64,000 nucleotides of DNA from Vibrio sp. JPW-9-11-11 (GTDB taxonomy: Bacteria; Pseudomonadota; Gammaproteobacteria; Enterobacterales; Vibrionaceae): the NCBI RefSeq assembly GCF_013369335.1, contig NZ_SZQJ01000005.1, forward strand, positions 124,001 to 188,000, read 5' to 3'. The number at the start of each line of letters is the position of its first letter. Positions within the stretch are counted from its first letter, which is position 1. A program made the position numbers and the translations under genes. The notes under the pieces are model-generated. The model had not been told where the DNA came from. It did no database searches and was given only the letters and a program-made list of their open reading frames with translations. Below are positions 37,299-46,161 of this stretch, piece after piece.

Positions 37299-38276
37299 TC
37301 AGTCTAACTCAACCACCAAACTCATCCCCATACGCAGCTTGTGGTCTGGGTGGGTTGGTTTGGCTTCGACTTCAAACGTGCGCAGATCAAAGCCTTGAGA
37401 GGCATCGGTTGAACGCCATGTCGCGAAGTCACCCATCACGGCAATGTGTGATACTTTAAGCTCGATGCTCTCCTCTAGTGCAGGCACGTAGGCATTGATC
37501 AACTGGCCTTTGGCAAAATGTTTAAGCCAGTCTTCGCGTACATTAAATACCGCCCACGAATCTTCGATATCGATCACAGTGACGACAGGGAAGCCCTGCG
37601 GAGCCAGTTCGCCACTTTGCAGTAGTACCTGAGAGACTTCACCGTCAAACCAGCTTTCGATGCGAGTATCTTGTGCGTAGGCTTCGACCTCTGCCACAGC
37701 CCCTGCCGCCATTCGAGCTTTTTCTGCAGCGGCCAGTTTTGTTTCGCTACGAGCGCCTTCACGAGCGAGTTGATACATCTGAAAAGCGGCGCTTTCGGTG
37801 TATTTTGCTGCATCCCATTGCGTTCGTGCTTCATCACGTTTTTGCTCAGCGACGACGCCTTCGTTATACAGGTTATTAACGCGAAGATAGGTTTTCTCCA
37901 TCAATGCGGCGGCAGCTTTGGCTTTTAGCCATTGATCTTTCGCTGCTTGAATCTGTTGATCTCGAGCTCCTTTTTCTGCTTCAAGAGCCAAAGCGTCAGC
38001 GGCTTTTTCTCCCGCTTTCGCTTGTTCAAGCTTGGCTTCAATCTCTGGGCTGTGCAGAGTAAAAACCAACTGGCCTTTCTCTATGGTGTCGCCTTTACGC
38101 ACCATGATCTGGTCAATTCGTCCCGGTACTTTGGATGAGATGCTGTACTGCTGTGATTCAATTTGTCCCTGGAGTCGAATCGGCTCAGGTTGATAAGCCT
38201 GATAAAAGCTATAGCCGACCCAAGATGCGACACCGAGTGCCGCAGCAGAAAGAAGGAGTGATTTGGCTTTTTTCAT
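37299..38276 (-). CDS. HlyD family periplasmic adaptor
   Basis: The 325-residue protein is anchored by an N-terminal helix (about residues 7-26) and has the biotinyl-lipoyl-like segment SSKVPGRIDQIMVRKGDTIEKGQ, a coiled-coil hairpin (about 80-205) and a beta-barrel region. It would bridge the ABC-2 permeases and the TolC-like channel. AAGGG precedes the ATG. Confidence 0.87.
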   Translation of the reverse strand: MKKAKSLLLSAAALGVASWVGYSFYQAYQPEPIRLQGQIESQQYSISSKVPGRIDQIMVRKGDTIEKGQLVFTLHSPEIEAKLEQAKAGEKAADALALEAEKGARDQQIQAAKDQWLKAKAAAALMEKTYLRVNNLYNEGVVAEQKRDEARTQWDAAKYTESAAFQMYQLAREGARSETKLAAAEKARMAAGAVAEVEAYAQDTRIESWFDGEVSQVLLQSGELAPQGFPVVTVIDIEDSWAVFNVREDWLKHFAKGQLINAYVPALEESIELKVSHIAVMGDFATWRSTDASQGFDLRTFEVEAKPTHPDHKLRMGMSLVVELD

Positions 38277-38285
38277 GGTTGACCC

Positions 38286-39686
38286 TTATAAACCTGAAGT
38301 CGCAAGTGCATTGCGTTGATATTGACTAAATGCGTCCATCTCATTAGAGAGGGCAAGTAGTTTAGAAAGTGATATGAGGTAGTTGAAGCTGGCTGCTGCT
38401 TTTTGGGTTTGTACTTTCGCGATGTACAACTGTGCATCGACAACGTCGGTTGACGTGGATAGCCCTTGTGAGAACGCTTTTTGACGCAGTTTTAGGTTTT
38501 CTTGGGCAAGTTCGAGGCTCGACTCGAGCCCGAGTACTTCCTCTTGCGCTTGTTGTGCTTCTAGGTACGTTTTTTTGACCAATACCGATAGATCTTGTTT
38601 GGCTTGGGCTTTTAAGTAGCGAACTTGACTGACAGCGCTATGTGCCGCTTTAACTTGCTCGCTGCGTCCAGACTTCTCGATAAGCGGAATATTGACGCCT
38701 ACACCGACTAACCAATCGGGTTTCATCTGGCTCGCGAGCGAGTCGTCTTCATGCAAACTGTAATCGCCGTACAGATAGACTTCTGGGTAGTACTTTCCCT
38801 GTTCAGCTTTGATTAAGCTCGATGCTTGTTTCTCTTTCGCATCGAGTAAAGCGAGCCCTGGATAAGTCGCCAGAGTTTGTTCCACGAAGAGGCGCTGAGC
38901 AGGTAAGTTGGGATTAATAAACAGCGTATCCGAAGGTTCAACATCACTGGCTTGATTCAATATTTGGGTGAGTGCGGTTTGGGCTATCTCAAGGCTTTTT
39001 TCGGCCTTCTTGCGTTCAATCACGGCATTGTCTAGCGCCGACTGGGCTTGCAGGCGTTCGACGCGTGCTATTTGTCCTTGCTGCTCAAGTTTAACGGCAT
39101 TGTCGAAGTGTTGGCGAAGGCCTTGTTCCACCAGCTTTCTCGTCTCTACCACATCTCGAGCGAGCAGCACAGAAAAGTAATATTTGCTGAGATCTTCAAA
39201 GCGGGCTTGAGTTTCCATCGCTAGTTCACTTTGCGCTTGCTCTTTTTTTCCTTGCGCTGCCGATTGCGCCGCGTCGATACGGCCGCCGGTGAAAATCGGC
39301 CAAACAGCGCGTATTGAAGAGCTAAAGATATCGCGTTCCGTCACCGTTGATGCCACCTCACCGAGATTGGCGATCAGGGCATTGAATGTCGGACCAAGGT
39401 TGGGTAGCGTTTGCCCGGTACTCTCGAACAATTGTTTGCCAGTGACCGTGACATCGCTATCTAACCGGGTGTAATTGGCACCAAGAGTGACAGACGGCAG
39501 GTTGAGATTGTCTGTCGCCTTTTCAAGGTGCTGAAATCGTTCGACATTAGAACGTTGGGCTGCGAGGGAGTTGTTTTCTTGTTGGAGCAATTGCCAAGCT
39601 TGTTCGAAACTAATGGCAGCAGAATGTGACATGGGAGCATAAAGACTCAGACATGCGAGCAGCGTGGTGATTCGACGCGATGACAT
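38286..39686 (-). CDS. TolC family outer membrane channel
   Basis: The 466-residue protein has a signal peptide (about 1-22) and the two-repeat helical structure of outer-membrane efflux proteins. I placed the start at the ATG 39684-39686; a TTG four codons upstream is possible. It is the first gene of the four-gene exporter. A perfect 18-bp palindrome lies 31 bp upstream of the start. The substrate is unknown. Confidence 0.85.
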   Translation of the reverse strand: MSSRRITTLLACLSLYAPMSHSAAISFEQAWQLLQQENNSLAAQRSNVERFQHLEKATDNLNLPSVTLGANYTRLDSDVTVTGKQLFESTGQTLPNLGPTFNALIANLGEVASTVTERDIFSSSIRAVWPIFTGGRIDAAQSAAQGKKEQAQSELAMETQARFEDLSKYYFSVLLARDVVETRKLVEQGLRQHFDNAVKLEQQGQIARVERLQAQSALDNAVIERKKAEKSLEIAQTALTQILNQASDVEPSDTLFINPNLPAQRLFVEQTLATYPGLALLDAKEKQASSLIKAEQGKYYPEVYLYGDYSLHEDDSLASQMKPDWLVGVGVNIPLIEKSGRSEQVKAAHSAVSQVRYLKAQAKQDLSVLVKKTYLEAQQAQEEVLGLESSLELAQENLKLRQKAFSQGLSTSTDVVDAQLYIAKVQTQKAAASFNYLISLSKLLALSNEMDAFSQYQRNALATSGL

Positions 39687-39717
39687 AGTGACACTCAAGT
39701 TGATAAATTGGCAAGCG

Positions 39718-39735
39718 TTAGAGTATATACTCTAA
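39718..39735. promoter_or_regulatory. 18-bp palindrome, probable operator
   Basis: TTAGAGTATATACTCTAA is a perfect palindrome directly upstream of the TolC-like gene. Such sites are usual for TetR or similar repressors, but no regulator gene is adjacent. Confidence 0.6.
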
Positions 39736-39780
39736 GGTTATTATAGGCAATTCAACCCGTTTCACTGTTGCGTAACCAAA

Positions 39781-39806
39781 AAAGGGGGAACTGAACGTTC
39801 CCCTTA
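39781..39806 (-). terminator. terminator after tctA
   Basis: AAGGGGGAAC and GTTCCCCTT form a 9-bp stem with a 5-base loop, with an A-run that becomes a T-run on the minus strand, 17 bp beyond the tctA stop. Confidence 0.8.
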
Positions 39807-39822
39807 TTGATTTCATTGAGAT

Positions 39823-41349
39823 TTATTGTACCGCCTTGTCGGGGGATGGTCTGAGCTTTTGGATGAGCTTGACTAAAATTGGACTACTTAACACAACAAC
39901 CGCTAAGACAGTAAACGTCATCGTAATAGGGCGTTCCCATAAGAAGCTTAGTTCTCCGTCACTGATCATTAATGCTCGGCGTAAGTTCTCTTCCATTAGG
40001 CCACCAAGGATAAAGCCAAGGAGCAGTGGAGCGAGTGGAAAGTTTGCTAGCCGCAGGGCAATCGCCGCCATCGCAATCAACAGCATAATGAACACATCCA
40101 TGGTGTTGAAAGAGACTAAGTACACGCCGGTTATGGAGAAGAACAGGATCATCGGTAACAACACGGTTCTTGGCACTGCAAGTAGTTTAGAGATGTACGG
40201 AATCAGTGGCAGGTTAAGGATAACCAGTACGATGTTACCGAAGTACATAGAGATAATCACCGACCAGAACACATCTGGGTGCTCAACGAACAGGCGAGGA
40301 CCTGGTTGAATACCGTAAGCGATCAAAGCACCAAGCATGATTGCGGTTGTCCCTGAGCCCGGGATACCGAGTGTCAATAGAGGCACAAATGAACCGCTTG
40401 AGGCGGCGTTGTTGGCCGACTCAGGCGCAACCAGACCGCGAATACTGCCTTTACCAAACTCTTCTTTTTTCTCTTTGGGGGCGATGTTGCGTTCCATACC
40501 ATAGCTTAGGAACGCAGCGATTGTTGCCCCTGCACCAGGAAGTACACCAGTGAAGAAGCCCAGAATGGATGAGCGTATCGAGACAGGCGCCACTTCTTTG
40601 ATCTCTTCTTTAGTGACTTTCATGCTGCCGATATTACTCATTTTGTTTTGTTCTTCGGCGCTGGTGTCCTGCGCTGGTTTAAGAATGCCCATCAGGGTTT
40701 CACCGAGCGCAAAGGTTGCCATAGCGAGTAGTAGGAAGCTGAACCCGTCCATTAGATCAGTCATACCAAACGTGAAGCGCTCAACGCCAACACCTTTATC
40801 GATGCCTACCGTTGATAGCATCAGACCAAGAATCGTCATCATCCAGGCTTTTATGACCTGACCTTTACCGGCGAAAGCGGCAACAGCAGAAAGACCCAGT
40901 AACATGAGAGCGAAGTAATCAGAAGACTGAAAGCTCAGCGAGACGCTGGCCAGCGCAGGTGCGGCAACCAGCAGCATGATGGCTGACAAGGTACCACCGG
41001 TGAATGAAGAGTAGGCGGCTAAGGCAAGTGCTTTGCCCGCTTGGCCTTTTTGTGCCATTGGGTAGCCATCAAACGCGGTGACGACGGTGGAAGAACAGCC
41101 AGGCGCGTTAATCAAGATTGACGAAGTTGAACCGCCAAATACCGCGCCGTAGTACACACCAGCCATAAGGATCAGGCCCGATGAAGGGTCGAGTCCATAG
41201 GTGATAGGGATCATTAGCGCGATCGCTGAAATTGGGCCAAGGCCCGGTAACATACCAATAAAGGTACCGACGAAACAGCCCACGATCACCATCATGATAT
41301 TCATTGGCATGATAGCGGTGGAGAGGCCTTGTAAGATTCCATCTAACAT
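39823..41349 (-). CDS. tctA: tripartite tricarboxylate transporter, large subunit TctA
   Basis: TctA is the main membrane subunit of the TctCBA secondary transporter, which takes up citrate and related carboxylates. The 508-residue protein has about eleven helices and conserved GTFIGMLPGLGPISAIALMIP (about 27-47) and GVLPGAGATIAAFLSYG blocks. AAGGAA precedes the ATG at 9 bp. The substrate cannot be read from sequence, but the nearby propionate/methylcitrate genes suggest a tricarboxylate. Confidence 0.92.
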   Translation of the reverse strand: MLDGILQGLSTAIMPMNIMMVIVGCFVGTFIGMLPGLGPISAIALMIPITYGLDPSSGLILMAGVYYGAVFGGSTSSILINAPGCSSTVVTAFDGYPMAQKGQAGKALALAAYSSFTGGTLSAIMLLVAAPALASVSLSFQSSDYFALMLLGLSAVAAFAGKGQVIKAWMMTILGLMLSTVGIDKGVGVERFTFGMTDLMDGFSFLLLAMATFALGETLMGILKPAQDTSAEEQNKMSNIGSMKVTKEEIKEVAPVSIRSSILGFFTGVLPGAGATIAAFLSYGMERNIAPKEKKEEFGKGSIRGLVAPESANNAASSGSFVPLLTLGIPGSGTTAIMLGALIAYGIQPGPRLFVEHPDVFWSVIISMYFGNIVLVILNLPLIPYISKLLAVPRTVLLPMILFFSITGVYLVSFNTMDVFIMLLIAMAAIALRLANFPLAPLLLGFILGGLMEENLRRALMISDGELSFLWERPITMTFTVLAVVVLSSPILVKLIQKLRPSPDKAVQ

Positions 41350-41366
41350 AATGTCATTTCCTTAAA

Positions 41367-41885
41367 TTACGACCACAGGGTGAAAATAACACCAGGCTCT
41401 AAGTAGATATCTAGGCCTTGGGTAAGGAGCAGGTAGAACGCGATAACAAATGGGAATGAAGCACCAAGTAGCACTTGTTTGCGCCTTTCGCCCAGTAAAT
41501 AGAAGCCAGCAAGCAGGAAGAATCCGGTTGCCAGCACAAATCCAAGGTAAGTGAGCCCAACCCCGTATAGCGCCATCAACACAAGAAAGGCGATAAGCAG
41601 CTTCCAGTTGAAATCTATCACCGCGCCACTTCTTACGTCTGGTTGGCCCGTAACAAGCAGAAGCAAAGAAAGCCCAATACCGATGATGGTCAACAGGGTA
41701 GGTAGTGTGCGAGCCGTGAAGGGTTCGTACTCATCACCGGGGAATAGGGGGATTTGCGACGTTTGATAGCCGTAACACAGGCAGACGAGTAAGAATATCA
41801 TCGCCCCCACACGATCGCGGCACAGGAGGTTCTCTTTGGAGAAAAAGCTCCCTTTATTGAAAGAGTTCGTTGGCAAGTCCGACAT
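41367..41885 (-). CDS. tctB: tripartite tricarboxylate transporter, small subunit TctB
   Basis: TctB is the poorly conserved four-helix subunit. The product is 172 residues with four hydrophobic segments. I chose the ATG at 41883-41885 because GGAG lies 6 bp before it; an ATG four codons upstream lacks a ribosome site. It follows tctC after a 199-bp gap that contains a hairpin and is 17 bp before tctA. Confidence 0.82.
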   Translation of the reverse strand: MSDLPTNSFNKGSFFSKENLLCRDRVGAMIFLLVCLCYGYQTSQIPLFPGDEYEPFTARTLPTLLTIIGIGLSLLLLVTGQPDVRSGAVIDFNWKLLIAFLVLMALYGVGLTYLGFVLATGFFLLAGFYLLGERRKQVLLGASFPFVIAFYLLLTQGLDIYLEPGVIFTLWS

Positions 41886-42047
41886 ATCCAACTCCATTTA
41901 TGTAACAGGCAGGGAAATAAAAAGCCGTACACAAGAGTTAATGAGCATGTTTCACTAACAAATAAGCCATTTGCTGCTAGTCAAGGAGGCTTAACTGCTT
42001 ATAAATAAACAGAGGAGATTGTGTTACTCATGTACGGCGAAAGGGGA

Positions 42048-42068
42048 GAGGGTGAGTCGTTCACCCTC
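42048..42068 (-). terminator. intercistronic hairpin tctC-tctB
   Basis: GAGGGTGA and TCACCCTC form a perfect 8-bp stem with a 5-base loop, 16 bp past the tctC stop. The following bases are C/T-rich. It may end part of the transcripts so that the binding protein is made in excess. Confidence 0.6.
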
Positions 42069-42084
42069 AAGCTACTTTGAAATC

Positions 42085-43056
42085 CTACTTAAGGAAGCCT
42101 AGCTCACGCATTAGGTCACCCATTTGCTTCTCTTGATCTTCAAGGAAAGCGTAGAAATCTTTGTCGGCTTTGTAGTTATCTATCCACCCGTTACGGTCGC
42201 GAACCACTTGCCATTCATCGGTGTTATACATTTTCGTCAGCGCAGAGTTCCATTCGTCGATTTTCGCTTGGCTGGTGCCAGGAGCCGCGAAGAAACCACG
42301 CCAGTTAGCAAAAACAGTTTCGTTGCCGTATTCGGTCAGCGTTGGGATATCTGGAGCCGCATCGAGACGCTTAGGCGCGGTGACCGCCAAGATCTTAACC
42401 TGGCCAGATTTAGACATTTCTAGAACTTCACCCAGACCTGTAGACAGAAGCTGAGTTTCGCCAGACAGTAGCGCAGCCATTGCTTTACCGCCTGCATCGT
42501 ATGCGATGTAACGAACTTTCTTAGCGTCGAAACCTTCGCCTTTGAATGCTGCAGCTACGACCAGGTGGTCCATACTACCGCGAGCTGAACCGCCAGCGAT
42601 TTTTACTTTACGTGGGTTAGATTCGAACTCTTTTACTACGTCTTCCCAAGTGTTGTAACCAGAGTCAACAGAAGTCACGATTGCACCGTAGTCCGCGATT
42701 GTCGCCGCAACAGGAGTCAGGTCACGGAACGACTGAGGGAAAATACCTGTCAGAGAACGAACAACGATAGGAGTAGAGTTAACCATCAGAGTATCTTCTT
42801 GACGCTCTGCAGTTTCGATCAGGTGAGCAATGGCTTTACCGCCGCCGCCACCAGATAGGTTTTGGAATGAGACATTCTCAACGATGTCAGATTTAACCAG
42901 TACATCGCCTGTACCACGAGCTGTCATGTCCCAGCCACCACCAGCGCCACCAGGGATTAGAAAGTGGATTTTTTCAACATCTGCTGCAAAAGCGTTGAAA
43001 GAAAAAGACGCAGCGATAATCGAAGCTGCCAGTGTTGGTTTGAGTACCTTAAACAT
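42085..43056 (-). CDS. tctC: tripartite tricarboxylate transporter substrate-binding protein TctC
   Basis: The 323-residue protein has a Sec signal peptide (about residues 1-24, ending AFA) and the Bug/TctC fold. It delivers carboxylate to TctAB in the inner membrane. The VEKIHFLIPGGAGGGWDMTAR block after the signal is diagnostic. AAGGAA lies 8 bp before the ATG. It is the first gene of tctCBA. Confidence 0.93.
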   Translation of the reverse strand: MFKVLKPTLAASIIAASFSFNAFAADVEKIHFLIPGGAGGGWDMTARGTGDVLVKSDIVENVSFQNLSGGGGGKAIAHLIETAERQEDTLMVNSTPIVVRSLTGIFPQSFRDLTPVAATIADYGAIVTSVDSGYNTWEDVVKEFESNPRKVKIAGGSARGSMDHLVVAAAFKGEGFDAKKVRYIAYDAGGKAMAALLSGETQLLSTGLGEVLEMSKSGQVKILAVTAPKRLDAAPDIPTLTEYGNETVFANWRGFFAAPGTSQAKIDEWNSALTKMYNTDEWQVVRDRNGWIDNYKADKDFYAFLEDQEKQMGDLMRELGFLK

Positions 43057-43081
43057 GATTCACGTTCCTTATGTGTACGCA

Positions 43082-43099
43082 TGTTCTTCATTGAGAACA
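43082..43099. promoter_or_regulatory. inverted repeat TGTTCT-N6-AGAACA
   Basis: A perfect 6+6 bp inverted repeat with 6-bp spacing sits 25 bp upstream of the tctC start. It may be an operator or a leader hairpin. The regulator is unknown. Confidence 0.35.
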
Positions 43100-43256
43100 C
43101 GCTTATCGTTATCAATTATCTACCTCCAAGGGAGGGATACTTGTCAGTAGATGAGAATAAGGTTAATAGCGTGTTAAATCTTTGTCTTTAATGCGTTGAT
43201 AAAAACATTATTGGGCATTTTGGGGGTTTTGTTCATAAAGTTCACAGCGTGGCGAA

Positions 43257-43283
43257 GACAAAAAAGCCGCACTTGGTGCGGCT
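43257..43283 (-). terminator. terminator after the M28 peptidase gene
   Basis: AGCCGCAC and GTGCGGCT form an 8-bp stem with a 3-base loop, followed by TTTTT on the minus strand. Confidence 0.85.
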
Positions 43284-43307
43284 AGAGTGGTGTTTGAAGC
43301 ATCGCCT

Positions 43308-45089
43308 TTACTGACGGTCTTGGTCAAAGTCACCGTGGAAGTGGTCGTGATCAGAAACGCTATCGGCGGCTTTGAGTTTTTCACCAATACGCAGTTTGGT
43401 GGTTGGCTCAATACTGACACTGCGCAAAGTAGAAATGCCTTGAACTTGCTCGGGTGGGAACACTGGCTGGCTAAATGCGTAGTATGTGGTGACATAAGCC
43501 AGTGACTGCGTGTTGACGTACAAGGCTTTCTGACTGATGTTGTTCAGGTCATCACACGCTTGGTGATAACACTTGTCGTAAGCCACATCAATGTCGCCGC
43601 CAAACTGTGCCACTTCTTGCGCCGTTTTGGTTTTTTCTGCCCCGGTAAATAGGCCGCCAAATGCGACGCCCCAGTCGGCAAAACCTGCATAATCAGAACG
43701 CTTAGATAGTGCTTGTGGTACCGTCGATTCAGATTTGTTGGTGAAGAACTGATTAAAGACGGATTCGATATGTGATGTGCCGTACGGTGGGGTAAAGTCA
43801 CCAGTGTAGGCATTGTCTGGACTGTCTTTGGTGTCGGATAAGTCGCCATCCATGACGCCAAAAATGTAGTTGGGTGAGCCGATCATATCGAAGTTGAGGT
43901 ACAGCTTGATTTTATTCAGCGCGTAATAGCGAGCTTCGACCATATCAAGTTGCTCTGGTGTGAGTTCACTCGGGTCGTCAATACCCAGCTCTTGCATTAT
44001 TTCCTGCTCAGCTTGCGCGCGTAGCGAGCCAAACAGCTCGTTGGTGTAGTATTCCGAACCCACCAATCCTGCTTCTTCAGCGGCCCACCAAGCAAATCGC
44101 ACTTTGTTTTTAACTGGAGCCTTGAGGTTAGCGAGTGTCACTGCATACTCTAGTAACCCCGCTGTACCAGAGCCGTTGTCGTTAATGCCCGGGCCTTCGG
44201 GGACTGAGTCCAAGTGTGCGCCTAGCATGACAACCTGATCGGGGGTACCGTCTTTGGTTTCCGCAATGACGTTTTGTGTCACGACGTTTTTATCTTCAAC
44301 ATTGATGTTAAGAACAACAGGAACCTCGCTGTCTTGGCTAAGCTCGTACCACTGTTTGCCCAGATCAAACCGAGCGCCTAAAGCTGGGATCGTTGCTTGG
44401 CTGTCGCTGCCTAACGTACCGTTTACTACAGAAGTGCGTCCTTCAGCGTTGCCTTGGTTGAAGACAATCACGCCTTTGGCTCCGGCATTTTGTGCATTCA
44501 CTACCTTAGCGTTGAAGCTACATCCTCCGCGTTGGATGACCGCTATTTTACCCGTTACCTCTTTACCCTCGAAGTCTGAGGCTTCACAGCCATCGGTACT
44601 GTCATAGTCAGGGGCGTCAAAGCGGAAGTCAGGCGTAATAAACACAGCCGGCGCCTCAATTGGTCCATTAGAGTTGCCAGAATAAGACATCGCAGCGAAA
44701 TCGGGCTCTTGTCCTTCCTCGGCAGTGCGCACTCCGATCAGATCACTGCCGTTAACATTAAGCGTTGTACCTGTAAGCTCTTCCCAAGCGCGGAAATCGA
44801 ACTTTTGAGTTGACACTTGATAACCGTGTTCACGCATAGTCTCAAGAATGTAGTCGACGGAATATTGATAGCCTTCGCTGCCGGCCGCTCGCGTTACCGA
44901 GTTACCATCTGTTGTCTTTGAAGCGCGCGCTTCAAGCTCAACCAAATGACTCACTAACTCCTCACGATCAATCTTGTTACTGACGTACTTTGCCGCTTTT
45001 TCCGGATCATCCCAGTAACACCCAGACAATAAGGTGGTGCTGATAATGGTGGCGAGCATGGTTTTTGTTGTTGTGATGCTTACTTGCAT
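43308..45089 (-). CDS. M28 family metallopeptidase lipoprotein with PA domain
   Basis: The 593-residue protein has a lipoprotein signal with lipobox LLSGC (C24), a protease-associated domain (about 130-260), and an M28 dizinc aminopeptidase domain. Metal and catalytic motifs are intact: GAHLDSV, NDNGSGTAG, WAAEEAGLVGS, NFDMIGS and a late CYHQACD. It should release N-terminal amino acids outside the cytoplasm. The end is rich in His and Asp (DHDHFHGD), perhaps a metal-binding tail. It is divergent from the prp operon. Confidence 0.88.
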   Translation of the reverse strand: MQVSITTTKTMLATIISTTLLSGCYWDDPEKAAKYVSNKIDREELVSHLVELEARASKTTDGNSVTRAAGSEGYQYSVDYILETMREHGYQVSTQKFDFRAWEELTGTTLNVNGSDLIGVRTAEEGQEPDFAAMSYSGNSNGPIEAPAVFITPDFRFDAPDYDSTDGCEASDFEGKEVTGKIAVIQRGGCSFNAKVVNAQNAGAKGVIVFNQGNAEGRTSVVNGTLGSDSQATIPALGARFDLGKQWYELSQDSEVPVVLNINVEDKNVVTQNVIAETKDGTPDQVVMLGAHLDSVPEGPGINDNGSGTAGLLEYAVTLANLKAPVKNKVRFAWWAAEEAGLVGSEYYTNELFGSLRAQAEQEIMQELGIDDPSELTPEQLDMVEARYYALNKIKLYLNFDMIGSPNYIFGVMDGDLSDTKDSPDNAYTGDFTPPYGTSHIESVFNQFFTNKSESTVPQALSKRSDYAGFADWGVAFGGLFTGAEKTKTAQEVAQFGGDIDVAYDKCYHQACDDLNNISQKALYVNTQSLAYVTTYYAFSQPVFPPEQVQGISTLRSVSIEPTTKLRIGEKLKAADSVSDHDHFHGDFDQDRQ

Positions 45090-45454
45090 TTGTGACTCCT
45101 TGTTTTAATAAGCAGTCACATATTTGCTGAAAATGCCGGTTAAAAAAATGTTAAATCGATACGCGCCGATTGAATATGAACCCAGATCAACCTAGAAAAA
45201 TTTATTCAATTTATCAATTACATATCTCTAGACACACCATCACGGAATCAACATAAATTCTTTCTTTAGCTTAACTATTTTGTTTGAAGGAGCTTGAGTT
45301 AAGTTACACGCATGTGAAGAAACCCGGCTGAGAGTGTTATACCTTAGTCTAAATTGTCGACAATACACTTGATTGTCGACAATGTTATGGTCTATTTTTA
45401 CTTTCAGAATGAATATTGTAGACAGTTTACCTGATTGCAACGAGTGAAGTAGAG
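45090..45454. other. divergent intergenic region with prp operators
   Basis: This 365-bp gap separates the M28 peptidase gene from the prp operon. Its right part holds the three ATTGTCGACAAT-like sites described separately. The left 250 bp is AT-rich and shows no supported gene. Confidence 0.6.
45353..45426 (+). promoter_or_regulatory. three GntR-type operators before the prp operon
   Basis: ATTGTCGACAAT occurs at 45353-45364 and again at 45372-45383, and a degenerate copy, ATTGTAGACAGT, at 45415-45426. As I recall, this palindrome has been predicted for a GntR-type methylcitrate regulator called PrpQ. The regulator gene starts 28 bp downstream, so autoregulation and control of prpBC-acnD-prpFE are expected. 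Confidence 0.8.
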
Positions 45455-46150
45455 ATGAACACAGAGTTAAAAACTCACCATAAAGAGATTCAGCCAGAGC
45501 GAGAGCACACCAAGTCGGCCACCTTAACCGAATCGCTGGTAGAAGCTATTGTGAGCGGCGACATCGCACCGGGTAGCAAGATTTCTGAGCCAGAGCTAGC
45601 TAAGCGATACCAGGTGAGCCGCGGCCCTTTGCGTGAAGCGATCATGCGAGTGGAAGGGTTAGGGCTGATTGAGCGGATTCCTCATGTGGGGGCGCGAGTG
45701 ATCACCTTCTCACCGGAGAAGCTTGTAGAACTCTATGCGGTGCGTGAAGCCTTAGAGGGGATGGCTGCCCGTCTTGCCGCTAGGCATATCACTCCAGAAG
45801 AGTTGGCGGGCTTAGAAGCGGTATTGTCGACACATTCCCACCATATTGATGAAGTCGAGGGCGCTTCTTATTTTCACCAGCACGGCGATTTTGATTTCCA
45901 CTATCGAATTATTCTAGCCAGTCGTAACAGTAAGTTGATTGCTTTGCTGTGCGATGAGCTTTATCACCTGTTACGCATGTACCGTTATCAATCGCCAAGA
46001 GCTCAGTCTCGTCCGGTTGAAGCGTTAGAAGAACACAAGTATATCTTGCAAGCGATCCGTAATCGCGACGAAGAGTTAGCGGAAATGCTGATGCGCCGCC
46101 ATATCTCTGGCAGTCGCGCACTGATTGCACAACAAATCCTAAAGGACTAG
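45455..46150 (+). CDS. GntR/FadR-type regulator of propionate catabolism
   Basis: The 231-residue protein has an N-terminal GntR winged helix (about residues 22-90; [25 protein letters not shown]) and a C-terminal FCD ligand domain (about 95-220) with conserved metal-binding Asp/His positions. It leads the prp operon and has three palindromic sites upstream, which points to a repressor responding to a methylcitrate-cycle metabolite. It may correspond to PrpQ. Confidence 0.87.
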   Translation: MNTELKTHHKEIQPEREHTKSATLTESLVEAIVSGDIAPGSKISEPELAKRYQVSRGPLREAIMRVEGLGLIERIPHVGARVITFSPEKLVELYAVREALEGMAARLAARHITPEELAGLEAVLSTHSHHIDEVEGASYFHQHGDFDFHYRIILASRNSKLIALLCDELYHLLRMYRYQSPRAQSRPVEALEEHKYILQAIRNRDEELAEMLMRRHISGSRALIAQQILKD

Positions 46151-46161
46151 AGGAAAGAGTC

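Noticed and set aside
45240..45440. 66-codon minus-strand frame before the prp operon
   Set aside because: It overlaps the ATTGTCGACAAT operators, lacks a ribosome site and has no recognisable sequence.
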